Shown here: piece by piece, positions 41,992-49,740 of the stretch | Numbering within the stretch: position 1 is the stretch's first letter | Layout of the letters: the number at the start of each line of letters is the position of its first letter | Origin: RH-AL1 sp964247745 | GTDB lineage: Bacteria > Pseudomonadota > Alphaproteobacteria > Rhizobiales > Beijerinckiaceae | Direction: 5' to 3' | DNA: 52,908 nt | NCBI GenBank assembly: GCA_964247745.1 | Contig: CAXTVT010000018.1 | Location: 1-52,908 of the forward strand | Made by a program: the position numbers and the translations under genes | The notes under the pieces: generated by a model | Seen by the model: the letters and a program-made list of their open reading frames with translations, nothing else | What the model was told of the DNA's origin: nothing | Databases searched by the model: none

Positions 41992-42850
41992 CGCCGCTTG
42001 GCATCCGGCGGGTTGGATCGAAGGGCCGGTTCCGTTCGATGCGACCGACCGCGGTCTGCTGCTCGCTGACGGCGTCTTCGATACCTCTCTCGTGCTGGGC
42101 GGGCGCATGGTCTGGCGCACCGAGCATCTCGCCCGGCTCACGGCACATGCCCGCGCGCTCGGGTTCGGCGTCGATCCCCGGCGGCTCGACGCGGCGGTCG
42201 AGGGCACGCTGGCGACCCTGCGCGGCGGTCATGGCACGCTTCGGCTGACGCTCACGCGTGGGCCCGGCCGGCGCGGCCTCGCACCGCCGGCGTTTCCGCA
42301 TCCAACGCTCCTCGCCACGGTGGCGCCGCTGCCCCCGACGCTTTTGCGGCCGCTGACCCTTCATCCGACCGCGATCCGCCGCAACGAGACGTCGCCGCTC
42401 GCCTACGCGAAAACGCTCGGCTACGCCGATGCGGTGATGGCGGTCGGCGAAGCGCGCGCCGCGGGCTGCGACGACGCCCTGTTCCTCAACGTGGCCGGCA
42501 GGGTCGCCTGCGCCGGTGCCGGGAACCTGTTCGCGCAATTCGGCCGCGAGCTGGCGACGCCGCCGCTCGCGGACGGCGTGCTCGATGGCGTCACGCGCGC
42601 CGTGCTGCTGGAGAAGGCCGCAACCATCGGGCTGACGGCCGTGGAGCGCTACCTCGCGCCGGGCGACCTTGATGTGGCCGACGCCGTGATCTGTACCAGC
42701 AGCCTGCGGCTGGTCGGGCGGGTGACGGCGATCGGGCCTCGTCAGCTCTCCGCCGACGCGGAACAAGTCGCGGCTCTGGCGACGCTGATCGCGGAGGCCA
42801 TCCACGGCAATGCCGGGTTCGATCCTCGATGTCTGGTCATAACCGCTTGA
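41978..42850 (+). CDS. pabC: Class IV aminotransferase, probable aminodeoxychorismate lyase
   Basis: Eliminates pyruvate from aminodeoxychorismate to give 4-aminobenzoate using PLP. The 290-residue product has the class IV fold: DATDRGLLLADGVFDTSLVL, an SPLAYAKTLGYADAVMAVGE stretch with the PLP Lys, CDDALFLNVAGRVACAGAGN and PPLADGVLDGVTRAVLL. A branched-chain or D-amino-acid aminotransferase cannot be excluded from motifs alone, but the 14-base overlap with pabA strongly supports PabC. Confidence 0.87.
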   Translation: MPWLDAAWHPAGWIEGPVPFDATDRGLLLADGVFDTSLVLGGRMVWRTEHLARLTAHARALGFGVDPRRLDAAVEGTLATLRGGHGTLRLTLTRGPGRRGLAPPAFPHPTLLATVAPLPPTLLRPLTLHPTAIRRNETSPLAYAKTLGYADAVMAVGEARAAGCDDALFLNVAGRVACAGAGNLFAQFGRELATPPLADGVLDGVTRAVLLEKAATIGLTAVERYLAPGDLDVADAVICTSSLRLVGRVTAIGPRQLSADAEQVAALATLIAEAIHGNAGFDPRCLVITA

Positions 42851-42912
42851 ACGGGCTTCCCAAGCTGCTCGCTTCTTGCTTCGCCGACCCAATCGAAATT
42901 GCGAGGTCTTCA

Positions 42913-43161
42913 ATGTCCGAGGTTACGTTGACCCTGGTGCCGAAGAGCGCTGCGCCCCCGAACCCGGTGGCGACCGCGGACGTCTTGGTTCGCGCCCTGG
43001 CTGGTCGCACGCCGGTATCGCGGAAGGTGCCGGCGCAAGGCCGACAGGCGTCTCCGCAGGAGGGTCTGGCGCTCGTCGCGGATTTCGTCGCGATCGCGGA
43101 CCCGGAGCTTCGCCAGGCCGTCCTCGACGCCGTCGCGACGCTCGCGGGTCCTCCCGCATGA
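42913..43161 (+). CDS. Small hypothetical protein after pabC
   Basis: An 82-residue soluble protein with a GAGG ribosome site six bases before its ATG. A Pro/Ala-rich N-terminal half (MSEVTLTLVPKSAAPPNPVA) precedes a helical C-terminal half (QEGLALVADFVAIADPELRQ, AVLDAVATLAG). No family is recognised. Its stop codon directly abuts the stop of the convergent gene. Confidence 0.55.
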   Translation: MSEVTLTLVPKSAAPPNPVATADVLVRALAGRTPVSRKVPAQGRQASPQEGLALVADFVAIADPELRQAVLDAVATLAGPPA

Positions 43162-43362
43162 TCAGTGATCGTGCTCGGGCCGCTTGATCGGGGCTTGGAA
43201 GGCGAGAGCGTTTTCGGTGACCCCGCGAAACAGGCTCTGGTCGTCGGCGCTCATTTCACCGAGCCGTTGTTCGACATATCGCGCGATCGCATGCACGTCG
43301 TCGCCGCAGGCCGCCGCCGCTTCGACGTAAAGCCTCTGAACGAGGTCCTCGGCATCGCGCAT
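43162..43362 (-). CDS. Small hypothetical acidic protein
   Basis: A 66-residue protein, MRDAEDLVQRLYVEAAAACG followed by DDVHAIARYVEQRLGEMSAD and a His-containing tail. It is probably a helical soluble protein. A GGAG ribosome site is well spaced before the ATG. Convergent with the preceding small gene, sharing a TGATCA stop junction. Function unknown. Confidence 0.55.
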   Translation of the reverse strand: MRDAEDLVQRLYVEAAAACGDDVHAIARYVEQRLGEMSADDQSLFRGVTENALAFQAPIKRPEHDH

Positions 43363-43489
43363 TCGCAGCTCCGTTCAACATCCGTGAACAACGGTGCCAT
43401 TTTTCGACGTCTAGTCGCGGTCGTCGACACGGCCGAAGCTAGTTTAGTCGCTTTAAGCGGCGCTGACGATGATACGGATAAGTTGAACT

Positions 43490-44053
43490 ATGCAACCGAC
43501 GGGCGTGGGGCATAATTCGCGACGGACTCTTCGCGTGGAGCTGGTGAGCTCGTCTCGCCAATGGATGCACGCGACGGCGATCCGCAGCATCTGTTTTCTG
43601 GAAGAAGACGAGGCGAGGGTCGATCTCGTGCTCGATGGCAACGACTACATGGCCACGCATGTCGTGGCCTACGATGGCGACGAGCCGGTGGGAACGGCGC
43701 GCATCCGATGGTTCAAGGATTTCGCGAAGATCGAGCGCACGTGCTTCCGCAAGGCGCACCGTAGCGTCCACAACCTGCGCGATTTCGCCGACTTCGTCTT
43801 CGAGCACATCGCGCGCAAGGGCTATACGCGCGTCATCACCCATGCCGGCGCCAAATACGCGCGGCTCTGGAAAACCCTGCTCGGCTTCAAGGATGCCGGC
43901 AAGGAGCCGGTGTTCTTCGAGGGGCAAGAACCCTTCTACGAGATTTGGAAGGATTTGGCGCCGTCGCCGCGGCCGATCTCGCTCATATCGAGCGGCGCGG
44001 TGCTGTTCCGTACGGAGGGCTGCTGGGACGAACCCGGCGCGTTCGAGCGATGA
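43490..44053 (+). CDS. GNAT-like acyltransferase of unknown substrate
   Basis: A 187-residue protein with a GNAT-like core: RSICFLEEDEARVDLVLDGN, VVAYDGDEPVGTARIRWFKD, KIERTCFRKAHRSVHNLRDF and a final helix-strand pair YTRVITHAGAKYARLWKTLL followed by GFK. The usual acetyl-CoA loop (Q/RxxGxG/A) is weak, and the segment around RTCFRKAHRS occupies its place, so the fold call is moderate. It converges on the LysR gene 15 bases away. Autoinducer synthases share this fold, but their conserved residues are not evident. Confidence 0.6.
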   Translation: MQPTGVGHNSRRTLRVELVSSSRQWMHATAIRSICFLEEDEARVDLVLDGNDYMATHVVAYDGDEPVGTARIRWFKDFAKIERTCFRKAHRSVHNLRDFADFVFEHIARKGYTRVITHAGAKYARLWKTLLGFKDAGKEPVFFEGQEPFYEIWKDLAPSPRPISLISSGAVLFRTEGCWDEPGAFER

Positions 44054-44067
44054 GCGGCCGCCGACCT

Positions 44068-45066
44068 TCAGTCGTCGCCGAACATTTTCTGCATGGCCGG
44101 CAAGGCATCCGGGAGTGTGGCCAACGCCAGATCCGGGCGAAACCACCGCGATCCGGGCCCGAAGGTGTCGCAGAGCCAATCGAACGCAATGGCGACCGGC
44201 CGCGATCGCAGGCGCTCGCTCAGCGCGAGGCCATACAGCGGCACGCCGACCTGAAGATCGATGCCGGCATGTACGAGCGCCAGATCGCGCAACGTGTAGC
44301 AGCCGAGCAGGCCGATCCCGAGGCCCTCTTTGACCAACATGCCGTAGGCGAAGGAATTGTCGCAGTAATGGGCGATCCGCCCCGCGGCGCAGAGATCCTG
44401 CCAGTCTCGCCAGATGGTCGTCGCCGACTGATAGATATGCGACTGCAGAAAGACGTGTTCGGCCAGCGTCGCGCGACTGGGCTTGCCGTGTCTCGCCAAG
44501 TAGTCGCGAGTGCACACCGGCACGAAATGCATCATCCCGAGCTTGCGACATTCGAAGCCGGGGTGATCGCTCGGCACGATCGTCAGCATCATGTCGGTCT
44601 GGCTCGTGCTCAGATCGGCGAACGAGCTGATGCCGCGCAGGTGCAGCTGGATCTTGGGATAGCGCTCGCTGAAGGCTGGCATCGCCGGCGCCGCGAAAAA
44701 CGCTGCCAACCCGTCGCTGATGTTGAGCCGCACGATGCCCTCCGCGTCCCTGTCGCGGGCCCTGAGGTCGCTGGCGATCGAGAACAGAGATTTGTCGAAG
44801 ACAAGCAGCGCCTCCGCGAGTTCCTCGCCCCGCTGCGTCAGGTGCACGCCTTGCTTGCTCGACACGAACAGCTGCGCGCCGATGACATCTTGAAGCCGGC
44901 GGACCTTGCGGCCGATCGTCGGTTGGCTGAGGCCGAGGCGCTCGGCCGCCCTGTTGAACGATTTCGCCCGCGCGACCTCGGCAAAGATCCGCAGCTCGGC
45001 CCAATACTGACCGCTCAGCAGACCGGGCTCCTCCCGCGCGACGGACGACAGGTTGAATTCGTTCAC
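44068..45066 (-). CDS. LysR-family transcription regulator
   Basis: A 332-residue regulator: an N-terminal winged helix (about 18-78) with FAEVARAKSFNRAAERLGLS and QPTIGRKVRRLQDVIGAQLF, followed by a linker helix and a periplasmic-binding-like effector domain (about 105-310). The start is GTG at 45066, with GAGG upstream. The effector is unknown. It diverges from the 72-residue gene at 45153, the usual place for a LysR target, and converges on the GNAT-like gene. Confidence 0.9.
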   Translation of the reverse strand: MNEFNLSSVAREEPGLLSGQYWAELRIFAEVARAKSFNRAAERLGLSQPTIGRKVRRLQDVIGAQLFVSSKQGVHLTQRGEELAEALLVFDKSLFSIASDLRARDRDAEGIVRLNISDGLAAFFAAPAMPAFSERYPKIQLHLRGISSFADLSTSQTDMMLTIVPSDHPGFECRKLGMMHFVPVCTRDYLARHGKPSRATLAEHVFLQSHIYQSATTIWRDWQDLCAAGRIAHYCDNSFAYGMLVKEGLGIGLLGCYTLRDLALVHAGIDLQVGVPLYGLALSERLRSRPVAIAFDWLCDTFGPGSRWFRPDLALATLPDALPAMQKMFGDD

Positions 45067-45152
45067 GGCCGCGCCTCGCGTCGCGCGACGACCACCGGCG
45101 TCCGCCACCGTGGGGCGCGCACCGACCCCCCTCTGAACACGGGAGAAACAGC

Positions 45153-45371
45153 ATGAACGTCGAGCAGCTTCAGCATCGCGAGACGCTCCTGATCGAACTT
45201 CTTCTCTCGAGCCTGGATACGCGGGAGACGGGGCGCGCGATCGGGTCCACCATGCTGACCTATCTCTCCAACCTTCTCGTCGAACAGACCCACAGGGAAC
45301 TGGAGGAGGTCAGGACCTCAATGCTGACGCGGGGGAAAGAGCCCGTCAATACGCGGGGTGCGGACGCGTAG
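45153..45371 (+). CDS. Small hypothetical protein divergent from the LysR regulator
   Basis: A 72-residue helical protein (MNVEQLQHRETLLIELLLSS, then GSTMLTYLSNLLVEQTHREL) with a clear GGAGAAA ribosome site before the ATG. No signal peptide or recognisable family. Its position makes it a candidate target of the LysR regulator. Confidence 0.55.
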   Translation: MNVEQLQHRETLLIELLLSSLDTRETGRAIGSTMLTYLSNLLVEQTHRELEEVRTSMLTRGKEPVNTRGADA

Positions 45372-45407
45372 AACGCGCGTCGGACGATCCACCCGGGCGT
45401 GAACGGG

Positions 45408-45599
45408 ATGTTGATGGACGGTCGCCGAAGCCTCCAGACCACACCTGCGCGAGAGATCGCCTCGCTTGATCGCTTGAGTCTGGCGGCGCGTTTCTCGGTC
45501 GCCAACGACGAAATGCCGACCGCAGGGGCCGACATTTCCAACTTCGTTGCAGAGCAGGTGCGCAACGACGCTCGGGTTGCCCACGCCGCAAACCCGTAG
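45408..45599 (+). CDS. Possible small open frame, doubtful
   Basis: A 63-codon frame in the 240-base gap between the 72-residue gene and the small heat-shock gene. The translation (MLMDGRRSLQTTPAREIASL, then SNFVAEQVRNDARVAHAANP) is amino-acid-like, but no convincing ribosome site precedes it and no family is recognised. Confidence 0.22.
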   Translation: MLMDGRRSLQTTPAREIASLDRLSLAARFSVANDEMPTAGADISNFVAEQVRNDARVAHAANP

Positions 45600-45611
45600 T
45601 TCAAGAGCGGA

Positions 45612-46091
45612 TCACGCCGCCTTGCTGGCCTCGACCACGCGGGGCGCGACAGAGGCGGCCTTCCCGATCGGGATCTGGCGGGGCTTTTGCGCCTCGGGGA
45701 TCTCGCGAACGAGATCGACGTGGAGCAAGCCGTTCACGAGGCTGGCGCCGACGACCTTGACGTGATCGGCGAGCTGGAAGCGGCGCTCGAAAGCCCGCGC
45801 CGCGATGCCCTGGTGTAGCACCTCGCGCTTGACCTCGCCCGCGGCCACGACGGGCTCTTTCGAGCCGCGAATGGTCAGCGTGTTTTCGCGCGACTCGATG
45901 GTTAGGTCGCTCTCGGCGAAACCCGCGACAGCGACGCTGATGCGGTAGTCGAGCTCACCAGTGCGCTCGATATTGTAAGGCGGATAACCAGCGACGGCGC
46001 CGTCGGAACTCGAAGCCTGATCGAGCATCGCGAATAACCGATCGAAACCGACCGTGGAACGGTAGAGGGGAGAGAGATCATAGGAACGCAT
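45612..46091 (-). CDS. Small heat-shock protein (Hsp20/IbpA type)
   Basis: An ATP-independent chaperone that holds unfolding proteins. The 159-residue product has the class A rhizobial opening MRSYDLSPLYRSTVGFDRLF, PPYNIERTGELDYRISVAVA, the alpha-crystallin core with LTIESRENTLTIRGSK and the RRFQLADHVKVVGASLVNGL segment followed by LHVDL and the RQIPI C-terminal anchor. ATG 46091 has GGAGG eight bases upstream; an in-frame ATG at 46097 lies within the RNA-thermometer stem. Heat control at both transcription and translation is predicted from the leader. Confidence 0.93.
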   Translation of the reverse strand: MRSYDLSPLYRSTVGFDRLFAMLDQASSSDGAVAGYPPYNIERTGELDYRISVAVAGFAESDLTIESRENTLTIRGSKEPVVAAGEVKREVLHQGIAARAFERRFQLADHVKVVGASLVNGLLHVDLVREIPEAQKPRQIPIGKAASVAPRVVEASKAA

Positions 46092-46094
46092 GGA

Positions 46095-46119
46095 CATATC
46101 CTCCGAAAGAAGCGACATG
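46095..46119 (-). promoter_or_regulatory. ROSE-like RNA thermometer in the Hsp20 leader
   Basis: On the minus strand CATGTCGCT (46119-46111) pairs with AGGATATG (46102-46095) over the loop TCTTTCGG. All positions pair (one G-U) except a single bulged G inside the UCGCU block. UYGCU opposite the AGGA of the ribosome site, with one bulged G, is the defining feature of ROSE elements of rhizobial small heat-shock genes. The stem hides the ribosome site and an AUG until heat melts it. Confidence 0.72.
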
Positions 46120-46196
46120 AACGAAGCGGTCGCCGCCGATCGGCCGGCTCCCGCCACGTGGGTTTTGCGCGTTCGTTCGCGAACCGCGCGATCTTC

Positions 46197-46225
46197 ATCT
46201 GGGGGCGGTGAAAAGCGGCTGCAAG
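46197..46225 (-). promoter_or_regulatory. Sigma-32 (RpoH)-type heat-shock promoter for the Hsp20 gene
   Basis: Minus strand: CTTGCAG at 46225-46219, a 14-base spacer, then CCCCAGAT at 46204-46197. This fits the RpoH consensus CTTGAAA / CCCCATNT. Predicted transcription start near 46190 gives a leader of about 100 bases, the usual ROSE length. Confidence 0.65.
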
Positions 46226-46255
46226 GTCTCGGTTTCATCGAAAACACAGCGGCGC

Positions 46256-47254
46256 ATGGAGCTCTTCGAGACCGCGGGGAACGTCATGCCGCCGGGCGCG
46301 ATCGTCTCGGGCGTGCGTACGCGCGACGGTTTGCGGCTCCGGGTGGCGCGCTGGCCGGCGGCGGGCGAGAGCCGCGGCACCGTTGCCGTCGCCATCGGCC
46401 GCAGCGAGTTCATCGAGCAATATTACGAGGTGGTCGCCGCGCTGCTGGAGCGTCGCTTCGACATCGTCGTCTGGGACTGGCGCGGGCAGGGACAGTCGGA
46501 CCGCGAGATCCGGCACGCGCGGCGCGGCCACGTGTCGAGCTTCGCTGCCTACCGACGCGACCTCGTCGCGGTCGAGGCGCAGGTGCTACGAGCCTTCGCG
46601 CCACGGCCGTGGTTCGGCTTGGGACACTCCATGGGCGGCGCGATCCTGATCGATCAGGCGCACGACGGCACCTCCCCGTTCGAACGGCTCGTCCTCTCGG
46701 TGCCGATGATCGACCTCCCGCTGCGCCACAAGACCAGCGTTCGCGCCGCCATACGGATCATGAACCGGCTCGGCCTCGGTGCGCGGCTGGTGCCCGGCGG
46801 CACGGAACAATCGCCCCTCGTCCGCGCCTTCACCGACAACGTGCTGACCCGCGATCGCCGGCAATACCAGCGTCTCGCGACCGCGATCACCCAGCTGCCG
46901 AGGCTTGCGGTGGGCGCGCCGACGGTGCGTTGGCTGGCCAGCGCCTTCGACCTGATGCAGCGCTTCGAGAACCCGTTCTACGCGGTCGAGACCATGCTGC
47001 CGATCCTGATCGTCGCCGCTGGCGCCGACCGCATCGTCGACACGGCGGCGACCGAGCGCTTCGCGATCCGCCTCAAGGCTGGGTCCTGCCTCGTGGTGCC
47101 GGGCGCCCGCCACCAGCTGATCATGGAGAACGACGCTGCGACGGCGCAGTTCTGGGCGGCCTTCGACGCCTTCGTCCCCGGCGAGCGGATGCCGGAGCCG
47201 CACAGGGTCTCGGCTACGGCGATTCCGGCCAGCGCGACCGCCGGAACATCTTGA
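46256..47254 (+). CDS. Alpha/beta hydrolase, lysophospholipase-like
   Basis: A 332-residue hydrolase of the PldB/monoglyceride-lipase group. It has the oxyanion and nucleophile landmarks FDIVVWDWRGQGQSDREIRH and FGLGHSMGGAILIDQAHDGT (Ser in GHSMG), a lid region near 170-230, the acidic residue in VAAGADRIVDTAATERF and the catalytic His in VVPGARHQLIMEND. ATG 46256 was chosen; a GTG at 46208 is possible. No signal peptide. Its end overlaps the convergent crtC end by 41 bases. Hydrolases of this kind often sit beside carotenoid genes, but the substrate is unknown. Confidence 0.85.
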   Translation: MELFETAGNVMPPGAIVSGVRTRDGLRLRVARWPAAGESRGTVAVAIGRSEFIEQYYEVVAALLERRFDIVVWDWRGQGQSDREIRHARRGHVSSFAAYRRDLVAVEAQVLRAFAPRPWFGLGHSMGGAILIDQAHDGTSPFERLVLSVPMIDLPLRHKTSVRAAIRIMNRLGLGARLVPGGTEQSPLVRAFTDNVLTRDRRQYQRLATAITQLPRLAVGAPTVRWLASAFDLMQRFENPFYAVETMLPILIVAAGADRIVDTAATERFAIRLKAGSCLVVPGARHQLIMENDAATAQFWAAFDAFVPGERMPEPHRVSATAIPASATAGTS

Positions 47255-48134
47255 ACGGCAGCATCAGCCGCACGATCGGATGGGCGGCGCGACCGAGCGA
47301 CAGGTTCTCGTTGACCCCGAAGAGCGGATTGCCGTCGAGCGTGCTCGCGACGCCGGTCCGCGCGTAGAACGGCGCGTTCTCCATCATGCGGGTCTGCGTC
47401 GCCCGCGCACCCGCGTCGCAAGGGACCGATCGTTCGATACCCCACCAAGTACGTGGTAGCCGCTGCATCGCCGGCGGCGTCGTCACGCGGATACCCGCCG
47501 CGTCGATCGAGAGCGACAGCGGCCGCACGGCGCCCGAGCGTTCGGTGACGTCGTAGACGATGCGCGCGCTGGTCTCGGTCTCGAAGCGCGTCCAGGTCCA
47601 GGACCGGAAGGCGGCCTCGAGTGGCGTCTCGCCGCGATTGGTGTCGAAATATCCCGTGCCGACCCACGACAGGACGGGCGCTTCGAAGTCGGCGGTCACG
47701 TCGCACAGCGGCGCGATCGGCTGCCACAAATGATGGCCGGCTCCGTCGAGCGCGAAACAGCGGGTGGCGCACACGCGGGGCGTGACGGTGACGTGGCCGC
47801 GGATGCGGCCTGGCAGGGGCACGGTCGGCTCGTCGATCGTGATCTCCAGCCTTTCGTCGATCCAACGCATGCTGCTGGCGCCGATGGCGATCTCCCCGGC
47901 GTCGCGCCGCAACGCGCCGCGGCCGCGCTCGGTCATGGCCCAGCGCCGAGGCCGGCCGTCCAGCGCCACGTTCATGCACACGTGGTGTTCCGGGTCGCCG
48001 CGGCCGCGCGCGCGGGCCAGGGCGTAGAAGGGCGAGAACACGCTGCCGATGAAAGCGATGATCGTCAGCCCGTGCCGGCCGTCGGCGCTCAGCGCGTCGA
48101 CGTACCACCACGCGTAACCGTCCTGCCCAACCAC
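47214..48134 (-). CDS. crtC: Carotenoid 1,2-hydratase (hydroxyneurosporene synthase)
   Basis: Adds water to the psi-end group of acyclic carotenoids in the spheroidene/spirilloxanthin pathway. The product has the CrtC signature GYAWWYVDALSADGRHGLTI followed by IAFIGSVFSPFYA, then NVALDGRPRRWAMTERGRGA, VLSWVGTGYFDTNRGETPLE and the C-terminal RTWWGIERSVPCDAG. The only canonical start near the domain is GTG 48134 (306 residues), which begins just inside the usually conserved RFD-x(5-8)-GYAWWY region and overlaps crtD by 46 bases; a rare start slightly upstream cannot be excluded. Confidence 0.88.
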   Translation of the reverse strand: MVGQDGYAWWYVDALSADGRHGLTIIAFIGSVFSPFYALARARGRGDPEHHVCMNVALDGRPRRWAMTERGRGALRRDAGEIAIGASSMRWIDERLEITIDEPTVPLPGRIRGHVTVTPRVCATRCFALDGAGHHLWQPIAPLCDVTADFEAPVLSWVGTGYFDTNRGETPLEAAFRSWTWTRFETETSARIVYDVTERSGAVRPLSLSIDAAGIRVTTPPAMQRLPRTWWGIERSVPCDAGARATQTRMMENAPFYARTGVASTLDGNPLFGVNENLSLGRAAHPIVRLMLPFKMFRRSRWPESP

Positions 48135-49639
48135 GACGTCGAAGCGCGGCTGGCCCTGACACGGTCCTCCAGCAGCGCCGCCGCCGCCAGCCGGCCCGAC
48201 ATCGCCGCCATCGGCACGCCCGGCCCCGGATGCACGCTGCCCCCCGCCAGGTAGAGGCCCTTGACCTTGGTCCGCGCCCCCGCCCGCTTGAACGTCGCCT
48301 TCCAGCCGTGACTCGCCGGGCCGTAGAGCGCGCCCCCCGTGGCCGGAAACAGCCGCTCCCATTGCGCCGGGGTCGTCACCTCGCAGGGGCCGGGCTCGAT
48401 CGTCAGGCCGCAGCGGCCGAGCACGGTTCGCATCGCCGCTTCGCATCGCGCGGTCTCCTCGGGTGGGAAGGGGCGCCTGTCGCCCGTGGCCGGCGCATTG
48501 ACGAGGCAGAGCAGGCGCTCCGGCCCGTCGTGGGGGAAATCGTCGTCGCCGCGATCCTGGGCGCAGACGTAGACCGTCGGCTCGCCCGGCGTGCGGTCGC
48601 GCGCGAAGATGGCGTCGAACTCGGCGCGATAGTCGCGCGAGAAGAAGACGTTGTGGCGCACCAGCGGAAAGCCCGCCGTGCGGGCATGGATCGCGAAAGT
48701 CACGGCCGACAGCGAGCGCTCGGTCGACGCGATGCGCGGCGCCGCGTCGGCGAGCGCGGGGCCGAACAGGCCGGCGGTAACGGCGGCGGAATCGGTGGCG
48801 ATCACTACGGCGTCCGTGGCGAGGTGATCGCCGCTCGCGAGGGTTACGCCTGCCACGGCGCCGGCGCCGTCGCGCTCGATGGAGGCCACACTTTGGCCGC
48901 AGCGCAACGTGGCGCCCTTGGCCTGCGCGAGGTCGGCCAGCGCGCGGGCCAGGGCGTGCATCCCGCCCTGCGGCAGCCACACGCCGGCCTGTTCGACGTG
49001 GGCGACGAGCATCAGCGTCGCCGGCGCGAGGAACGGCGACGAGCCGCAATAGGTGGCGTAGCGCCCGAACAGCTGCCGCAGCCGCGGGTCGGCGAAATGC
49101 TCGGCCAATGCCTTGTCGAGGATGGCGAAGGGGCTGATCGCGGCGAGCCGGCCGGCGCCGGTAATCCCGTACGAGGCCACGAGTTGGTCGAGCCGTGGCC
49201 GCTGGCAGCGGATGAAGGGTGCATCCAGCGTCTCGAACATGCGGGCGGCGCGGGCGACGAAGTCGCGGTATCCCTTCGCTTCGACCGACCCGGCGAAGGC
49301 GCCGATCGCGGCCACGCTGCGTTCGAGATCGGCGTGGAGATCGAGGCGTTCTTCCTCGCTCCAAGCGTGGCGCGCGAGGATGTCCGCCGGCCGCAGCGGC
49401 ACGGCGGCCTCGAAGCTGGTGCCGGCATCGGCGAAGATCTCGTCGAAGACCCAGCGCATCGTCAGCACGGTCGGCCCGGCGTCGATCGCGGTGCCCCCGA
49501 TCGGCAGGACCCGCATCTTGCCGCCGGGCGCGGCCTCCTTGTCGACGAGGGTCACGGCACAGCCCTGCCGCGCGAGATCGAGTGCGGCCACGATCCCGCC
49601 GATGCCGGCGCCGATCACGACGATCGTCGGCGCGCTCAC
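48089..49639 (-). CDS. crtD: 1-hydroxycarotenoid 3,4-desaturase
   Basis: An FAD-dependent desaturase acting after CrtC. The 516-residue product has the dinucleotide fold IVVIGAGIGGIVAALDLARQ at its start, the DKEAAPGGKMRVLPIGGTAI stretch, DAGPTVLTMRWVFDEIF, and the C-terminal carotenoid-oxidoreductase signature GLYLAGGSVHPGPGVPMAAM. The start is GTG 49639 with AAAGG upstream. CrtD rather than phytoene desaturase CrtI is chosen from the sequence around VLTMRWVF and from the crtC neighbour. It diverges from crtE over a PpsR-operator region. Confidence 0.9.
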   Translation of the reverse strand: MSAPTIVVIGAGIGGIVAALDLARQGCAVTLVDKEAAPGGKMRVLPIGGTAIDAGPTVLTMRWVFDEIFADAGTSFEAAVPLRPADILARHAWSEEERLDLHADLERSVAAIGAFAGSVEAKGYRDFVARAARMFETLDAPFIRCQRPRLDQLVASYGITGAGRLAAISPFAILDKALAEHFADPRLRQLFGRYATYCGSSPFLAPATLMLVAHVEQAGVWLPQGGMHALARALADLAQAKGATLRCGQSVASIERDGAGAVAGVTLASGDHLATDAVVIATDSAAVTAGLFGPALADAAPRIASTERSLSAVTFAIHARTAGFPLVRHNVFFSRDYRAEFDAIFARDRTPGEPTVYVCAQDRGDDDFPHDGPERLLCLVNAPATGDRRPFPPEETARCEAAMRTVLGRCGLTIEPGPCEVTTPAQWERLFPATGGALYGPASHGWKATFKRAGARTKVKGLYLAGGSVHPGPGVPMAAMSGRLAAAALLEDRVRASRASTSWLGRTVTRGGTSTR

Positions 49640-49661
49640 GGGCCGCCTTTCGAGGGGTGGA

Positions 49662-49705
49662 TGTCCATTTTGCTTGACACTAAAGCATGACAACGTAGCC
49701 TGACA
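49662..49705. promoter_or_regulatory. Tandem PpsR/CrtJ operators between crtD and crtE
   Basis: An exact TGT-N12-ACA palindrome lies at 49662-49679. Exactly 8 bp later a near match, TGA-N12-ACA, lies at 49688-49705. A TTGACA at 49674-49679 followed 16 bases later by TAGCCT (49696-49701) could be the crtE -35/-10, which the second site would cover. Confidence 0.7.
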
Positions 49706-49740
49706 ATCAGTCGGGGCTGGTCAGAGCGCAGGAACGTCTC

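Noticed and set aside
43490..44053. Acyl-homoserine-lactone (LuxI-type) synthase
   Set aside because: The size is similar and the fold related, but the conserved N-terminal Arg/Trp and Asp/Glu pattern of LuxI is not evident and no LuxR gene is adjacent.
47214..49364. A 716-codon crtC reading frame extending through crtD
   Set aside because: The part upstream of about 48160 is the out-of-frame shadow of crtD; CrtC homology starts only near 48150.
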